From UBA1429 sp964482225 (lineage in GTDB: Bacteria; Chloroflexota; Anaerolineae; UBA1429), in NCBI GenBank assembly GCA_964482225.1, contig CAYZWT010000014.1:1-64000 (forward strand): 64,000 nt of DNA, given 5' to 3'. The position numbers were made by a program, and so were the translations under genes. The notes under the pieces were generated by a model. The model had not been told where the DNA came from, did not search any database, and saw only the letters and a program-made list of their open reading frames with translations. This document shows positions 23,813 through 32,826 of the stretch, piece after piece (position 1 is the stretch's first letter; every line of letters starts with the position of its first letter).

Positions 23813-23893
23813 CAGTTCGTTTTTTTTCGCAGCGCAGTCGGAACGCAACGTACCCTCCCCCATGTAGCGCCTTGAAACGCACCCATCGCGTCA

Positions 23894-23923
23894 TTGACGG
23901 AGCAGCGCACGTTGTGCTATGCT
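23894..23923 (+). promoter_or_regulatory. Promoter of the HicBA module
   Basis: -35 TTGACG (23894-23899), 18-bp spacer, -10 TATGCT (23918-23923). This rules out translation starts upstream of about 23930. Confidence 0.65.
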
Positions 23924-23980
23924 GTACTTGAAGAGTCGGGGTGCAGCATGCACCCGCGCCCACGCAACAAGCGAGACAAG

Positions 23981-24283
23981 ATGGCCAAGTACATCATTCT
24001 CACCTTTTCCACAGAGCGCGAAGGCAAGCATTACGTTGCCCGCTGCGAGGAGCTGGGAACATCGAGCTTTGGCGAATCCAAAGAGGCCGCCTACCAGGCG
24101 CTGCTCGAAGCAACGCTCCTCTATCTTGATACCCTCGATGAATTGGGCGAGTGCGCCCAGTTCCTGCAGGCCAAGGGCATCGTCGTCCATGATGGTCACA
24201 CTGCCAGCAAGGATATGCCGCGCTGTCGGAGGGCCGATATTCGCTCTCAGGTTGTCTCACTCGACGCCGTCGCCGCTCTCTAG
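23981..24283 (+). CDS. HicB family antitoxin
   Basis: 100 residues. HicB antitoxins block the HicA mRNA-cutting toxin and repress their own promoter. The N-terminal partial RNase-H-like fold is clear: KYIILTFSTEREGKHYVARCEELGTSSFGESKEAAYQALLEAT matches the usual pattern of two strands, a Cys-Glu-Leu-Gly turn and a helix. The C-terminal part is short, ending IRSQVVSLDAVAAL, without an obvious ribbon-helix-helix. I choose ATG at 23981 from that pattern; ATG at 23948 adds 11 residues. The toxin gene starts 5 nt after the stop. Antitoxin-first order is common for this subtype. Confidence 0.75.
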   Translation: MAKYIILTFSTEREGKHYVARCEELGTSSFGESKEAAYQALLEATLLYLDTLDELGECAQFLQAKGIVVHDGHTASKDMPRCRRADIRSQVVSLDAVAAL

Positions 24284-24288
24284 CAGCG

Positions 24289-24585
24289 ATGCGGCACAGG
24301 CTATTCTCCAGCGACCAGGTAATCAACGCGCTGGAGCGTGCGGGCTTTGAGCTCAAGCGAACGCGAGGCAGCCACGCCGCCCTGATAAGACAGAAAAGTG
24401 ACGCCAGCCATGCCGTCGTTATCGTGCCTCTCGGGAAGAGTGCAATCCCCAGGGGCACGTTTCGCTCAATACTCGCACAAGCCGAGCTCGAATACGAAGA
24501 GTTTCTCACGCTGGCAGAGATCAACGAAAAGGGGTTCAAGAAGAGGCTGCCCAAGTGGTTGCTTGGCGCCTTGGTCTGGGGATAA
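24289..24585 (+). CDS. HicA family toxin
   Basis: 98 residues. HicA toxins have a double-stranded-RNA-binding-like fold and cut mRNA. Here the fold start is SDQVINALERAGFELKRTRGSHAAL, with the catalytic histidine in RGSH (near 28), then VVIVPLGKSAIPRGTFRSILAQAELEYEEFLTL, the characteristic VP-x(6,8)-GT-x2-I(L) stretch. A C-terminal extension of about 20 residues (INEKGFKKRLPKWLLGALVWG) goes beyond the usual core. Co-transcribed with hicB. The pair lies just after a tRNA gene, but I see no repeat edges that would prove an insertion. Confidence 0.8.
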   Translation: MRHRLFSSDQVINALERAGFELKRTRGSHAALIRQKSDASHAVVIVPLGKSAIPRGTFRSILAQAELEYEEFLTLAEINEKGFKKRLPKWLLGALVWG

Positions 24586-24713
24586 GCGTCACGCGCTGCC
24601 CCGAGGCGACTGGCAGGTTTTGACGGCTCCTTCCGAGGCGGCTACAATCCCCGAGCAGCCAATTTCGGCGCCGCGCTCATTCCTGCGCCGCCCGCTCGAT
24701 AGGATGGCCGACC

Positions 24714-25481
24714 ATGCCCACCAGCCGATACGACGTCATCATCATGGCCGGCCACGATGCAATGGCCACCCCTCTTTCCGAGGCGACCGGCCAGCCCTGC
24801 AAGGCCCTGATCCCTATCGCAGGGCGGCCCATGATCCATTACCTGATCCAAGCGCTGCAAGCATCCGATTGCATGGCGCGCCTGGCCGTGGTGGGCGTCA
24901 GCCCCGAGGAGATCGCTCCGGACAAGGCGACGGTCTTTGTCCCCAACCAGGGCAGCCTGGTCGCCAATCTCTCGGCGGCGCTGGACGCCCTGCAGGCCTC
25001 CGACCCGGTGTTGGTGGCCTCCACGGATATCCCGCTCCTCACCCCTCAGGCCGTGCGCGACCTGGTGGAGCGTTGCGAGGGGCAGGCGCTGGATCTGGGA
25101 TACCCGATTGTGGAACGCCAGGTCATGGAGGCCCAATACCCCGGCTCGGGGCGCACCTTTGTCCCCCTGGTAGAGGGCAACTTTGCCGGCGGCGACCTTT
25201 TCTACTTGCGCCCCCCTGTTTTCAGAGACAATGCGGCCATGTTTGCCAGCCTGAGCGCGCGGCGCAAGAGCGCCTGGCAGTTGGCCCGCCTGATGGGGGC
25301 GGCGATCCCCTTGCGTTACGCCCTCAAGCGTCTGCGCATTCGCGACCTGGAGCGGCGGGCCCAACGTCTGCTGCGCGCCGATTGTCGCGCCATCATCTCC
25401 CCCTTTGCCGAGCTGGCCATGGATGTAGACAAGCCCCATCACCTGGAATTGGTGCGCCGTGCCCTTACTCCCCAAGAATGA
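24714..25481 (+). CDS. Nucleotidyltransferase family protein (MobA/GlmU-like fold)
   Basis: 255 residues, NTP_transf_3-type. The N-terminal Rossmann-like motif is VIIMAGHDAMATPLSEATGQPCKALIPIAGRPMI, where the usual GxGxRM loop is altered to AGHDAMATP; LVASTDIPLLTPQAV is the metal-binding Asp segment (normally TGDxPLL). A C-terminal part with paired basic residues (ALKRLRIRDLERRAQRLL) and ELAMDVDKPHHLELVR, where the Asp pair is typical, follows. It should link a nucleotide to a small molecule, but the altered loop makes the substrate unclear. The PAP2 gene overlaps its end by 23 nt. Confidence 0.75.
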   Translation: MPTSRYDVIIMAGHDAMATPLSEATGQPCKALIPIAGRPMIHYLIQALQASDCMARLAVVGVSPEEIAPDKATVFVPNQGSLVANLSAALDALQASDPVLVASTDIPLLTPQAVRDLVERCEGQALDLGYPIVERQVMEAQYPGSGRTFVPLVEGNFAGGDLFYLRPPVFRDNAAMFASLSARRKSAWQLARLMGAAIPLRYALKRLRIRDLERRAQRLLRADCRAIISPFAELAMDVDKPHHLELVRRALTPQE

Positions 25482-26025
25482 GCCGACAGCCCCGGCCCGC
25501 GCCACCCTCGCCACGGTGGACAACCGCCTTTCGGCGTGGATTGTCCGCCAGGCAGAGGCGGCGCCCGGCCTGCGCCGGGTAGCTCGGCTATCCGCCCGCG
25601 CCGGCGACGGCATCGTGTGGCTGGGGATCGCCGCCGGCGCCATGTTGGCGCCCCCGCTGCGCAGCGCCACGGCCCAGATCGCCTTGGGTGCCCTGGCCGC
25701 CGGCCTGGCCGTGGCGCCGGTCAAGTATACCGTACGGCGCACGCGGCCAGCCGGAGCGCGCTATCGCAGCAGCGCCATCTGGGCGCACTATGACGCCTAC
25801 TCGTTTCCATCGGGCCACGCAGCGCGCATGGCTGCTCTGGCAACAGGGGCCGCGCTGTTGTTCCCGGGCTGTTGGCCCCTGTTGCTCATCGGCGCCGCGC
25901 TCGTCTGCTGGGGCCGCGTAGCTACCGCCGCTCACTTTGTGGGAGATGTGCTGGCCGGGGCCTTGCTGGGCGCCGTGGCCGCTGTGCTCATCTACCTGCT
26001 CGGGCCCGGGGCCCTGATCGGCTGA
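25459..26025 (+). CDS. PAP2 family phosphatase (undecaprenyl-diphosphatase-like)
   Basis: 188 residues, an integral membrane acid phosphatase. All three catalytic motifs are present: KYTVRRTRP (K-x6-RP), SFPSGHA (PSGH) and RVATAAHFVGDVLAG (R-x5-H-x3-D). About five hydrophobic segments surround them. Such enzymes recycle undecaprenyl diphosphate or dephosphorylate phosphatidate or polyprenyl lipids. The GTG at 25459 overlaps the preceding gene by 23 nt; a later GTG (VDNRLSAW) is another possible start. With the preceding nucleotidyltransferase, a role in lipid-linked sugar or phospholipid metabolism is possible. Confidence 0.82.
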   Translation: MPLLPKNEPTAPARATLATVDNRLSAWIVRQAEAAPGLRRVARLSARAGDGIVWLGIAAGAMLAPPLRSATAQIALGALAAGLAVAPVKYTVRRTRPAGARYRSSAIWAHYDAYSFPSGHAARMAALATGAALLFPGCWPLLLIGAALVCWGRVATAAHFVGDVLAGALLGAVAAVLIYLLGPGALIG

Positions 26026-26158
26026 GCCTGACGATGGTTCCCATGGCCGTTTTCTCGATTTGATGACTCTATGGTAGAATGTGTTATGGTCAATAGTACA
26101 CTCAGATACGGCGCCCAGGCGCTGACGTGGCCGTTCGTTCTGGAGGGAAAACGATCCA

Positions 26159-28027
26159 ATGAAACCTGTCTGGCCCAGGAATGCCTTTATCTATTTATTG
26201 ATCCTTGTAGCGAGCATAGCCCTTTTTTCGAGTTTTGTCTCTCAGAGCGAAGCCGTTGAGGAAATAGATCTCGCCCAGGTAGCCCGCCTTGTCAAGGCGG
26301 GGCAAGTCGAACGCCTGGAGTTCAATAACGATGGCGTGATCCAGTTGGAGATACGCGATGGATCCAGGACCGTCTCGTACACATCTCGCAAAGAAGTGAG
26401 CGTCGGCATTGGCGAAACCCTGATCAACCTGGGTGTGACGCCCGAGCAACTTGGCTCCATCGGCGCCCTGGTGACCCAACGTCCCAGTATGTGGGACAAC
26501 TGGGGCCTGATCCTCATCCAGGGCATCCCGCTGTTGCTGATGTTCGTATTCCTGATGTTCATGCTGCGCCAGGCCCAAAGCGGTAACAACCAGGCCCTCT
26601 CGTTTAGCAAGAGCAGGGCCCGCATGTTCTCGGGCGACCGGCCCTCGGTCACCTTTGACGACGTGGCCGGCGCCGAGGAGGCCAAGCAGGAACTGGTAGA
26701 GATCGTCGAGTTCTTGCGCGATCCGGACCGGTTTACGGCGCTGGGCGCCCGCATCCCCAAGGGCGTGCTGCTGGTGGGGCATCCTGGCACCGGCAAGACC
26801 CTGATGGCCCGCGCGGTGGCCGGCGAAGCGGGCGTGCCCTTTTTCTCCATCAGCGGCTCCGAGTTCGTCGAGATGTTTGTGGGCGTGGGCGCCAGCCGCG
26901 TGCGCGACCTGTTTGATCAGGCCAAGCGCAACAGCCCCTGCATCGTCTTTGTGGACGAGATTGACGCCGTAGGCCGCCAGCGCGGCGCGGGCCTGGGCGG
27001 CAGCCACGATGAGCGCGAGCAGACCCTCAACCAGATCCTGGTGGAGATGGACGGCTTTGATACCGATACCAAGATCATCATTCTGGCGGCCACCAACCGC
27101 CCGGATATCCTGGATCCCGCCCTGTTGCGCCCCGGCCGGTTCGACCGCCGCGTGGTGATCGATCGGCCTGACCGCCGGGGCCGTGAGGCGATCCTGCAGG
27201 TACATACACGGGGCAAGCCCCTGGCCGACGATGTGGATCTCGAGGTGCTGGCCAAGCAGACGCCCGGCTTTACGGGCGCCGATATCGAGAACCTGGTGAA
27301 CGAGGCCGCCATCCTGGCGGCGCGCGCCAACCAGAGCAGCATCACCATGACCGAGTTCCAGGAGGCGGTCGAGCGCGTCATCGCGGGGCCGGAGCGCCGC
27401 AGCCGCCTGATCAGCGAAGAGGAAAAAAGGATCATCGCGTTCCATGAGGCGGGCCACGCCATCATCCAGGCCAAGCTCGAGCACACCGATCGGGTGCACA
27501 AGGTGACCATCATCGGTCGCGGCCAGATGGGCGGCTATACCATGACCCTGCCCGAGGATGACCGCACGCTCTACTCCAAGGCCAAGTTCGAGGACGAGAT
27601 GGCCGGCCTGTTGGGTGGCCGCGCCGCCGAGGAGATCGTCTTTGGCGACGTAACCACCGGCGCCAAGAGCGATCTCAAGCGCTGCACCCAGATCGCGCGC
27701 GCCATGGTGACCGAATACGGCATGACCGAATCCATGGGGCAGCGCACCTTTGGCCAAAAGGAAGAGCTGATCTTTTTGGGGCGCGAGATCTCGGAGCAGC
27801 GCGACTATGGCGAAGAGATCGCCACCCAGATCGACCGCGAGATCAAGCTGCTTGTGGATCGCGCCTATGACCGGGCGCGCCAGGTGTTGCGCACCTATCG
27901 CGAGGAGCTTGGTCGTGTCGCCCAGGCCCTCATCGAGGAAGAGACGATTGATGCAGATGCGTTCCGTGCCCTGTTGGGCCAGGACGCGACCCAGGAAGAG
28001 CCGGAGGCCGAGCCGGTCGGCGTCTAG
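26159..28027 (+). CDS. ftsH: ATP-dependent zinc metalloprotease FtsH
   Basis: 622 residues, typical FtsH. It extracts and degrades membrane proteins and unstable regulators. Transmembrane segments at about 9-27 and 115-136 flank a small outside domain. The AAA domain has Walker A GHPGTGKT (207-214; His replaces the usual Pro), Walker B CIVFVDEID (261-269), the FVGVGAS pore region, and the second region of homology ATNRPDILDPALLRPGRFDR. The protease has HEAGH (429-433). ATG at 26159 lies 12 nt after GGAGG, a slightly long gap. An extended -10 (TGGTAGAAT, 26072-26080) is upstream. A hairpin at 28047-28078 follows the stop. Confidence 0.95.
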   Translation: MKPVWPRNAFIYLLILVASIALFSSFVSQSEAVEEIDLAQVARLVKAGQVERLEFNNDGVIQLEIRDGSRTVSYTSRKEVSVGIGETLINLGVTPEQLGSIGALVTQRPSMWDNWGLILIQGIPLLLMFVFLMFMLRQAQSGNNQALSFSKSRARMFSGDRPSVTFDDVAGAEEAKQELVEIVEFLRDPDRFTALGARIPKGVLLVGHPGTGKTLMARAVAGEAGVPFFSISGSEFVEMFVGVGASRVRDLFDQAKRNSPCIVFVDEIDAVGRQRGAGLGGSHDEREQTLNQILVEMDGFDTDTKIIILAATNRPDILDPALLRPGRFDRRVVIDRPDRRGREAILQVHTRGKPLADDVDLEVLAKQTPGFTGADIENLVNEAAILAARANQSSITMTEFQEAVERVIAGPERRSRLISEEEKRIIAFHEAGHAIIQAKLEHTDRVHKVTIIGRGQMGGYTMTLPEDDRTLYSKAKFEDEMAGLLGGRAAEEIVFGDVTTGAKSDLKRCTQIARAMVTEYGMTESMGQRTFGQKEELIFLGREISEQRDYGEEIATQIDREIKLLVDRAYDRARQVLRTYREELGRVAQALIEEETIDADAFRALLGQDATQEEPEAEPVGV

Positions 28028-28046
28028 CGCCAACTCGTACGTCAGC

Positions 28047-28078
28047 GCCAAGGCCGGGGAGCAATCCTCGGCCTTGGC
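28047..28078. terminator. Hairpin between ftsH and the convergent membrane-protein gene
   Basis: GCCAAGGCCG (28047-28056) pairs with CGGCCTTGGC (28069-28078). No T-run; probably a weak or bidirectional stop. Confidence 0.45.
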
Positions 28079-28104
28079 TCATCCAGGGCTACGCTCGCCG
28101 CCTG

Positions 28105-31100
28105 CTACTCCTGCTCCTCGATCTGCACCGGCGTCAGCCGTAGCGCATCCTGTCCTTGGCCCGTAGCCAAGCGCCGCAGCGTTGTCTCCTCGTACATCCC
28201 CACGATCAGGCCATACTCTCCTGGGGGCAGCGTTTCCGGCAACGCCAGCCGGTGGGTATCCTCGATGAACTCGCCCGGCGCCCAGCCGGTGGTGGGCCGG
28301 AGCCACCCCGCAGGCACGGCATCGCTCCCCGCAACCCATTGTCCCTGGCCATCCACCAGGTGCACAAAACCCTTGTAGCTGGCCGGCGTCACTTCCTGGG
28401 CCTGCCAGACCAGGCGTACCTCAAGCGCACCGCCCGGGCGAGCCGTCCCTTGCAGCGTATAGCCAACAAGAGTCGCCAAGCCACCGAACGTCTCATCTGC
28501 TGCGTATTGATAGGGTGGGGCCTGGTAGCGCCGCTCCGGAGCCTGGATCCAGAGTTCTCCCACCGGTATCGGCGCCGCCCCGGCCTCTCCCTGCAGCTCC
28601 AGGCGATACAGGCCGCTCTCCAGGTGCGCCGGGATCGCGATGGTGTGCAGCCCTCGCCAGATCTCCTTGCGGCGCCAAGAGCGCGTGGGCCAACCGGGCG
28701 CCGGGGGCGCTCGGCGTTCCCAGATGACCCCGCCCGCAGCATCGAGCATACGGATCGTTATGTCGAAATCACTTTGCAGATTGGCTTGAGCCTGCCAGTA
28801 GAGCGCGAGATCCAGGCCCTGGCCCGCCTGGGCTTCCTGGGGCAACTCGGCCACGCCCAGCAGGACCAGGCCAGGGCGCACCGGCTGCTCGATCCGTTCC
28901 AAGAGGGGTAGATCCGCCACCTGGACCGGGCGCACCGGGCGGATAACAGCCAACTCGCCGAGGCTGAGCGTATCCCCCAGGGTGGCAGCAGGCTCTCCCC
29001 GGCGATAGACCAACAGGTGGAGGTGATAGACGCCGGGGGGTAAGCCCGGGGGCAGTGCTACCTGGAAGGCTTCCTCATAGACACGGCCCGCAAGCCACCG
29101 GGTGGCCGGATAGCCCGCGATATCTACATGGTCCTCCTGGGCCACGGTGCGCCCGCTGCCATCCAGCACCCGCAGGCTGGCGCTCAGATCGTTGGCCAGC
29201 AGAGGCCCTGCCTGCCAGTAGAGCCAGATGATTGCCTCTTCGCCAGAGCGCGCCGCATCCGGCCATTCCAGCCCCAGCAGGGTCACCTGTTCCTCAAAGG
29301 TCGCGCCCAGGGCGCGATCGAGGGGCAGTGGGCCGCCGGCCCGCACCTGGAGATACCCCAGCAGCAGAGGCGCATCCAGGGGGCTCCCATTGGCGCGCCG
29401 CGCATCCAGCACCGCCTCCGGTTCGCCATAGCGGTACGCCACCAGTTGCAGCGCATACGCGCCCGGCGGCGTGCCATACGGGATGCGGAGCACGTGCCTG
29501 TCGCGGGTGTAGCAGGGCTGGGGGAGCCATTCGTCGGTGGGTACCCCGCCGGGGTGCTGGTTGTCACTCTGGGCGATGATGTGCCCGGTGGGATCCAGCA
29601 ACTGGACGCTGGTGCTGTAGCGCTCATCCGCAGGCGCGACAAGCTGCCAGTAGAGGGTGACGGCGCCCGTCTCCCCCGTCGTCAGAGAGGGCAGGTCCTC
29701 TGCGCCCAACAGGGTGAGGTTGCCCCAAAAGGTTGCGCCAGCATACGCGAGCGACTGCGCCAATTGATGGGAGTTTGGTATTCGCCCAGGCAGCCGGGCC
29801 AGGGCCAGGGCAGCCGCGCCCAACAGCGCAATCAGAAGCATCTGTCGCAGGGTCAGGTCGTTGTTCACAGGAGAGAGGCTCTCTGGCGCAGCCTGCCCAC
29901 GTTGTCGAACTGCAACGCAGAGCCATACAATAGCCAGCCCAAGACCGGCCAGCGAGACCGCCTTCGCAACGCGCCGGACCGGGGTGGAGCCAAAGGCCAG
30001 CGAGATGGTGTGCATCCCCGGCGGAACCGCAACGCTGATGAGCCCGTGGGGCTTGGTGGGTTGGATCGGGACGGACTCGCCATCCAGCTCGGCGCGCCAG
30101 CCGGGAAAGTAGAATGTGTTGAACACCAGATCGAACGCCGTCTCGGTCTCGACTGTCACCGTCTCGCGCAGCGCCGAGTAGCGCACCTCACTCAGCGCCG
30201 CACCGGCGGGCAGGGATGCTCGCTCCACCCGCGCCGCCCGCTCCTCGGAAACCACGCGGGGCTCGGGCAATTCCTTGATCGTCACAGGCAGGTATTCGCC
30301 GGTGGTGGTGGTGCCGATATCGCATACGCAGGCGCCATGCGTGCGCACAGCGCCGATGGTGGCCGGGCCGAGATCCGTGTGGCGATAGAGCGTCCTCTGC
30401 CAAGGGGCCGTGTGGCCGACCAGGCAGGCAATCAGAAGCCCTGGCAATAGCGCGCGCGTCCATGCCTGGCCGGGCAGGCGGGCCAGCCAACGATCCAAAA
30501 CGGGAACGCTGGCCCCCGCCAGGGCGGCGAGGGGGAGCATGGCGAGCCCCAAAAAACGCCAGGGAAACTGGAGCATCCGCATCGGTTCGATGCGCTCCCA
30601 GATGGGCGCGGAGAGATCCACAGCCAGCAAGAGGGGCAAGAGCGCTGCTCCCAAGAGCAACAACCAGAGCTTGCGATCGGTGCTGCGCGATGGTAGCCCC
30701 AGGGCCGAGACGCCTGCCAGAAGCATGAGGAGCACAAGGCTTGCCCTGGGAAACGCCAGATCTTGGTTCAGGAGGCGCGGGCTGATCCATTCCGGCAGGG
30801 TGAACAACTGCGATGCAGGGATCAGATGGCGACGATAGTCGAACATCTCCCATAAGGTCAGACGTTCGAGCTGGACGAGGTTGGACTCGGCCAGAGCGGG
30901 GAGCCAGTGCCAGGCCGAGAGGGCGAGGCCAAGGGCGATGCAGAGACCATAGGGGACGAGGGCGCGCCAGCAGGGGCGTCCGTCGCGTGCCCCGCAGGCC
31001 AGGTACAAGACATAGGCCGCCACGAACGGGGTCGCCAGAAGAGCGGTGGCACTGTGGGCCAGGATCATGGCCGCATAGACAAGCGCCCCGCAGACCCCAA

Positions 31101-31668
31101 AGAGCGACCGGCGGGTGCGGGATAGCCTGGCAAGGCAGTATATCGCCAGCGGCAACAGGGCCAGGGCAAGCTGCTCGGCGATGGCATAGCGGCAGAAGGT
31201 GTTGGCGATCAGATAGGGCGAAAAGACATACGCAGCCGCAGAGACGAGCCCACCCCGGGCGCCAAACAGCTCTGCTCCCCAGAGGTACATGGATAGCGAC
31301 GCGATGGCCGAGATCACGACCAGGGAAAGGTTCGCCGCCGCGACCGGATCGGCGCAGACGATGCTGACCAGATGGATGAGGTAATACGCCAGGGGCGGGT
31401 AGTAGTTGAAGAGCGGATACCCATAGCCCCACACCATGTCCGGCGCCCAACGGGAAAAGAGGATGCCGTTGCGCAACAACTCGCCCACCTGCACCGACCG
31501 GAGCAGGTGGTACATCGAGTCATCCGATGTGGGCAGCGCGGCGCCCAGGACAGGGTAGGCGGCAGCCACTCCCAGCGCGGCGGCCAGGAGCAGCGGAGCG
31601 ATCCTGGCGTAGGGAGTTGCGCGTAGCTCTGCCGGCTGCGGTGTCGCACTCGAGGTTATGTCGCCCAT
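28105..31668 (-). CDS. Large polytopic membrane protein with repeated beta-sandwich domains (PTPS-related/GT-C-like)
   Basis: 1187 residues. The first 450 are about ten hydrophobic helices with the layout of the 6-pyruvoyl-tetrahydropterin synthase-related membrane family (GT-C-like): LLRSVQVGELLRNG, SRWAPDMVWGYGYPLFNYYPPLAYYL near residue 70, and further HWLPALAESNLVQLERL. A membrane-flanked extracytoplasmic domain contains NTFYFPGWRAELDGE. The C-terminal half carries three or four similar beta domains ending in statements such as LPPGLPPGVYHLHLLVYR, LESGLYRLELQG and LPPGEYGLIVGMYEE. A role in building or modifying surface polymers is inferred. ATG 31668 is chosen because the promoter excludes the first ATG; a start at 31755 is possible. 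Confidence 0.75.
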   Translation of the reverse strand: MGDITSSATPQPAELRATPYARIAPLLLAAALGVAAAYPVLGAALPTSDDSMYHLLRSVQVGELLRNGILFSRWAPDMVWGYGYPLFNYYPPLAYYLIHLVSIVCADPVAAANLSLVVISAIASLSMYLWGAELFGARGGLVSAAAYVFSPYLIANTFCRYAIAEQLALALLPLAIYCLARLSRTRRSLFGVCGALVYAAMILAHSATALLATPFVAAYVLYLACGARDGRPCWRALVPYGLCIALGLALSAWHWLPALAESNLVQLERLTLWEMFDYRRHLIPASQLFTLPEWISPRLLNQDLAFPRASLVLLMLLAGVSALGLPSRSTDRKLWLLLLGAALLPLLLAVDLSAPIWERIEPMRMLQFPWRFLGLAMLPLAALAGASVPVLDRWLARLPGQAWTRALLPGLLIACLVGHTAPWQRTLYRHTDLGPATIGAVRTHGACVCDIGTTTTGEYLPVTIKELPEPRVVSEERAARVERASLPAGAALSEVRYSALRETVTVETETAFDLVFNTFYFPGWRAELDGESVPIQPTKPHGLISVAVPPGMHTISLAFGSTPVRRVAKAVSLAGLGLAIVWLCVAVRQRGQAAPESLSPVNNDLTLRQMLLIALLGAAALALARLPGRIPNSHQLAQSLAYAGATFWGNLTLLGAEDLPSLTTGETGAVTLYWQLVAPADERYSTSVQLLDPTGHIIAQSDNQHPGGVPTDEWLPQPCYTRDRHVLRIPYGTPPGAYALQLVAYRYGEPEAVLDARRANGSPLDAPLLLGYLQVRAGGPLPLDRALGATFEEQVTLLGLEWPDAARSGEEAIIWLYWQAGPLLANDLSASLRVLDGSGRTVAQEDHVDIAGYPATRWLAGRVYEEAFQVALPPGLPPGVYHLHLLVYRRGEPAATLGDTLSLGELAVIRPVRPVQVADLPLLERIEQPVRPGLVLLGVAELPQEAQAGQGLDLALYWQAQANLQSDFDITIRMLDAAGGVIWERRAPPAPGWPTRSWRRKEIWRGLHTIAIPAHLESGLYRLELQGEAGAAPIPVGELWIQAPERRYQAPPYQYAADETFGGLATLVGYTLQGTARPGGALEVRLVWQAQEVTPASYKGFVHLVDGQGQWVAGSDAVPAGWLRPTTGWAPGEFIEDTHRLALPETLPPGEYGLIVGMYEETTLRRLATGQGQDALRLTPVQIEEQE

Positions 31669-31774
31669 AGCGTGCCCATCGTGCTCCAAGTGATCCCGAC
31701 ATAGCTTTGAGGGCTGCCCCAGGCGCCTGGCCGCACCATCGGGCCGCCCGCCCATCGAAGCGCCTTCGATAAGT

Positions 31775-31803
31775 AGCATAGGGCAGAATGCGCCACGCTG
31801 CAA
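31775..31803 (-). promoter_or_regulatory. Promoter of the large membrane-protein gene
   Basis: Minus strand: -35 TTGCAG (31798-31803), 17-bp spacer, -10 TATGCT (31775-31780); predicted start about 31768, leader about 100 nt with a hairpin ATCGAAG-GCG-CTTCGAT at its beginning. Confidence 0.65.
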
Positions 31804-31854
31804 GAGCCTGGCAGCGCATTAACAAAGCGCTGCGCCTCCCCGCGCTCCCCGCCA

Positions 31855-31883
31855 TTGACGCCCGCCCCCTCCCCCGCTACAAT
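31855..31883 (+). promoter_or_regulatory. Promoter of the ribokinase operon
   Basis: -35 TTGACG (31855-31860), 17-bp spacer, -10 TACAAT (31878-31883); predicted start about 31890, leader about 22 nt. Confidence 0.75.
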
Positions 31884-31911
31884 CTGAGCAACACCACAAG
31901 GAGGCGCGCGC

Positions 31912-32826
31912 ATGGGCAACGTCGTCGTTCTGGGCAGCCTGAATATGGATCTGATCGTCCGCACGGAGCGCATCCCGCGCCCCGGCGAGACGGTGCACGG
32001 CTCTGACTTTCGCACCGTGCCCGGCGGCAAGGGCGCCAACCAGGCCGCCGCCGCCGCCCGGCTGGGCGCACGCGTCGAGATGCTGGGCCGCGTGGGCCAG
32101 GACGCCTTTGGCGAAGAGATGCTGCGCAACCTGGGCGAGCAGGGCGTGGGCGTGGGCCGCGTGCAGCGCGACGCTGCGCCCAGCGGCATTGCCCTGATCA
32201 CGATCCAGGCCGATGGCGATAATTCCATCGTCGTGGCCCCAGGAGCCAACGGCCAGGTCACCACCCAGGATGTGGACGCCGCCGCCGACCTGCTGGCCCA
32301 GGCCAGCTATCTGGTCATGCAGTTCGAGGTGCCCCTGCCTGTGGTGCGCCACGCCATCGCCCGGGCCGCGGCCCTGGGGGTGCGCGTGGTGCTCAACCCC
32401 GCCCCCGCCTATCCCGTGGACGCCGCCTTTTTGGAGGGCGTCTACTGCTTGATCGTCAACGAGACCGAGGCCGAGACCCTGACCGGCCTGAGCGTCAGCG
32501 GCCTCGAAGCGGCCCGCGAGGCCGCCCGGGCGCTGCACGGCCTGGGCGCGCCCGTGGTGATTGTGACCCTGGGGGCCGAGGGGGCGCTGCTGCTGGCCGA
32601 GGGCACGTTCACCCATGTGCCCGCCCGCAAGGTGCAGGTGGTGGATACCACCGCCGCCGGAGATGCCTTTATCGGCGGGTTGGTGGCCAGCCTGGAGCGC
32701 GGCCTGCCCCTGCCCGAGGCCGTGCGCTATGCCGCCTGCGCGGGCACCCTGGCCACTACCGTGCTGGGCGCCCAGACCTCGCTGCCGCGCCAGGCCGAGG
32801 TGGACGCATTCTACCGGGAGGGGTGA
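31912..32826 (+). CDS. rbsK: Ribokinase
   Basis: 304 residues, PfkB family. Phosphorylates D-ribose (or a similar pentose) at O5. MGNVVVLGSLNMDLIVRTERIPRPGETVHG is the typical ribokinase opening, with substrate-binding Asn/Asp; GGKGANQAAAAARLGA is the first PfkB signature; VDTTAAGDAFIGGLVASL near residue 240 is the second, with the catalytic Asp in GAGD-like AAGDAF. ATG has ACAAGGAGG upstream. The next gene (AcoX-like) overlaps by 4 nt. Products of nucleoside breakdown (punA, deoC in this window) could feed it, though the link to the downstream lipoamide-related genes is not obvious. Confidence 0.92.
   Translation: MGNVVVLGSLNMDLIVRTERIPRPGETVHGSDFRTVPGGKGANQAAAAARLGARVEMLGRVGQDAFGEEMLRNLGEQGVGVGRVQRDAAPSGIALITIQADGDNSIVVAPGANGQVTTQDVDAAADLLAQASYLVMQFEVPLPVVRHAIARAAALGVRVVLNPAPAYPVDAAFLEGVYCLIVNETEAETLTGLSVSGLEAAREAARALHGLGAPVVIVTLGAEGALLLAEGTFTHVPARKVQVVDTTAAGDAFIGGLVASLERGLPLPEAVRYAACAGTLATTVLGAQTSLPRQAEVDAFYREG

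Noticed and set aside
26195..28051. Open frame of 618 codons on the minus strand over ftsH
   Set aside because: Mirror of the ftsH coding frame with His/Gly/Ala-rich product; ftsH is certain.
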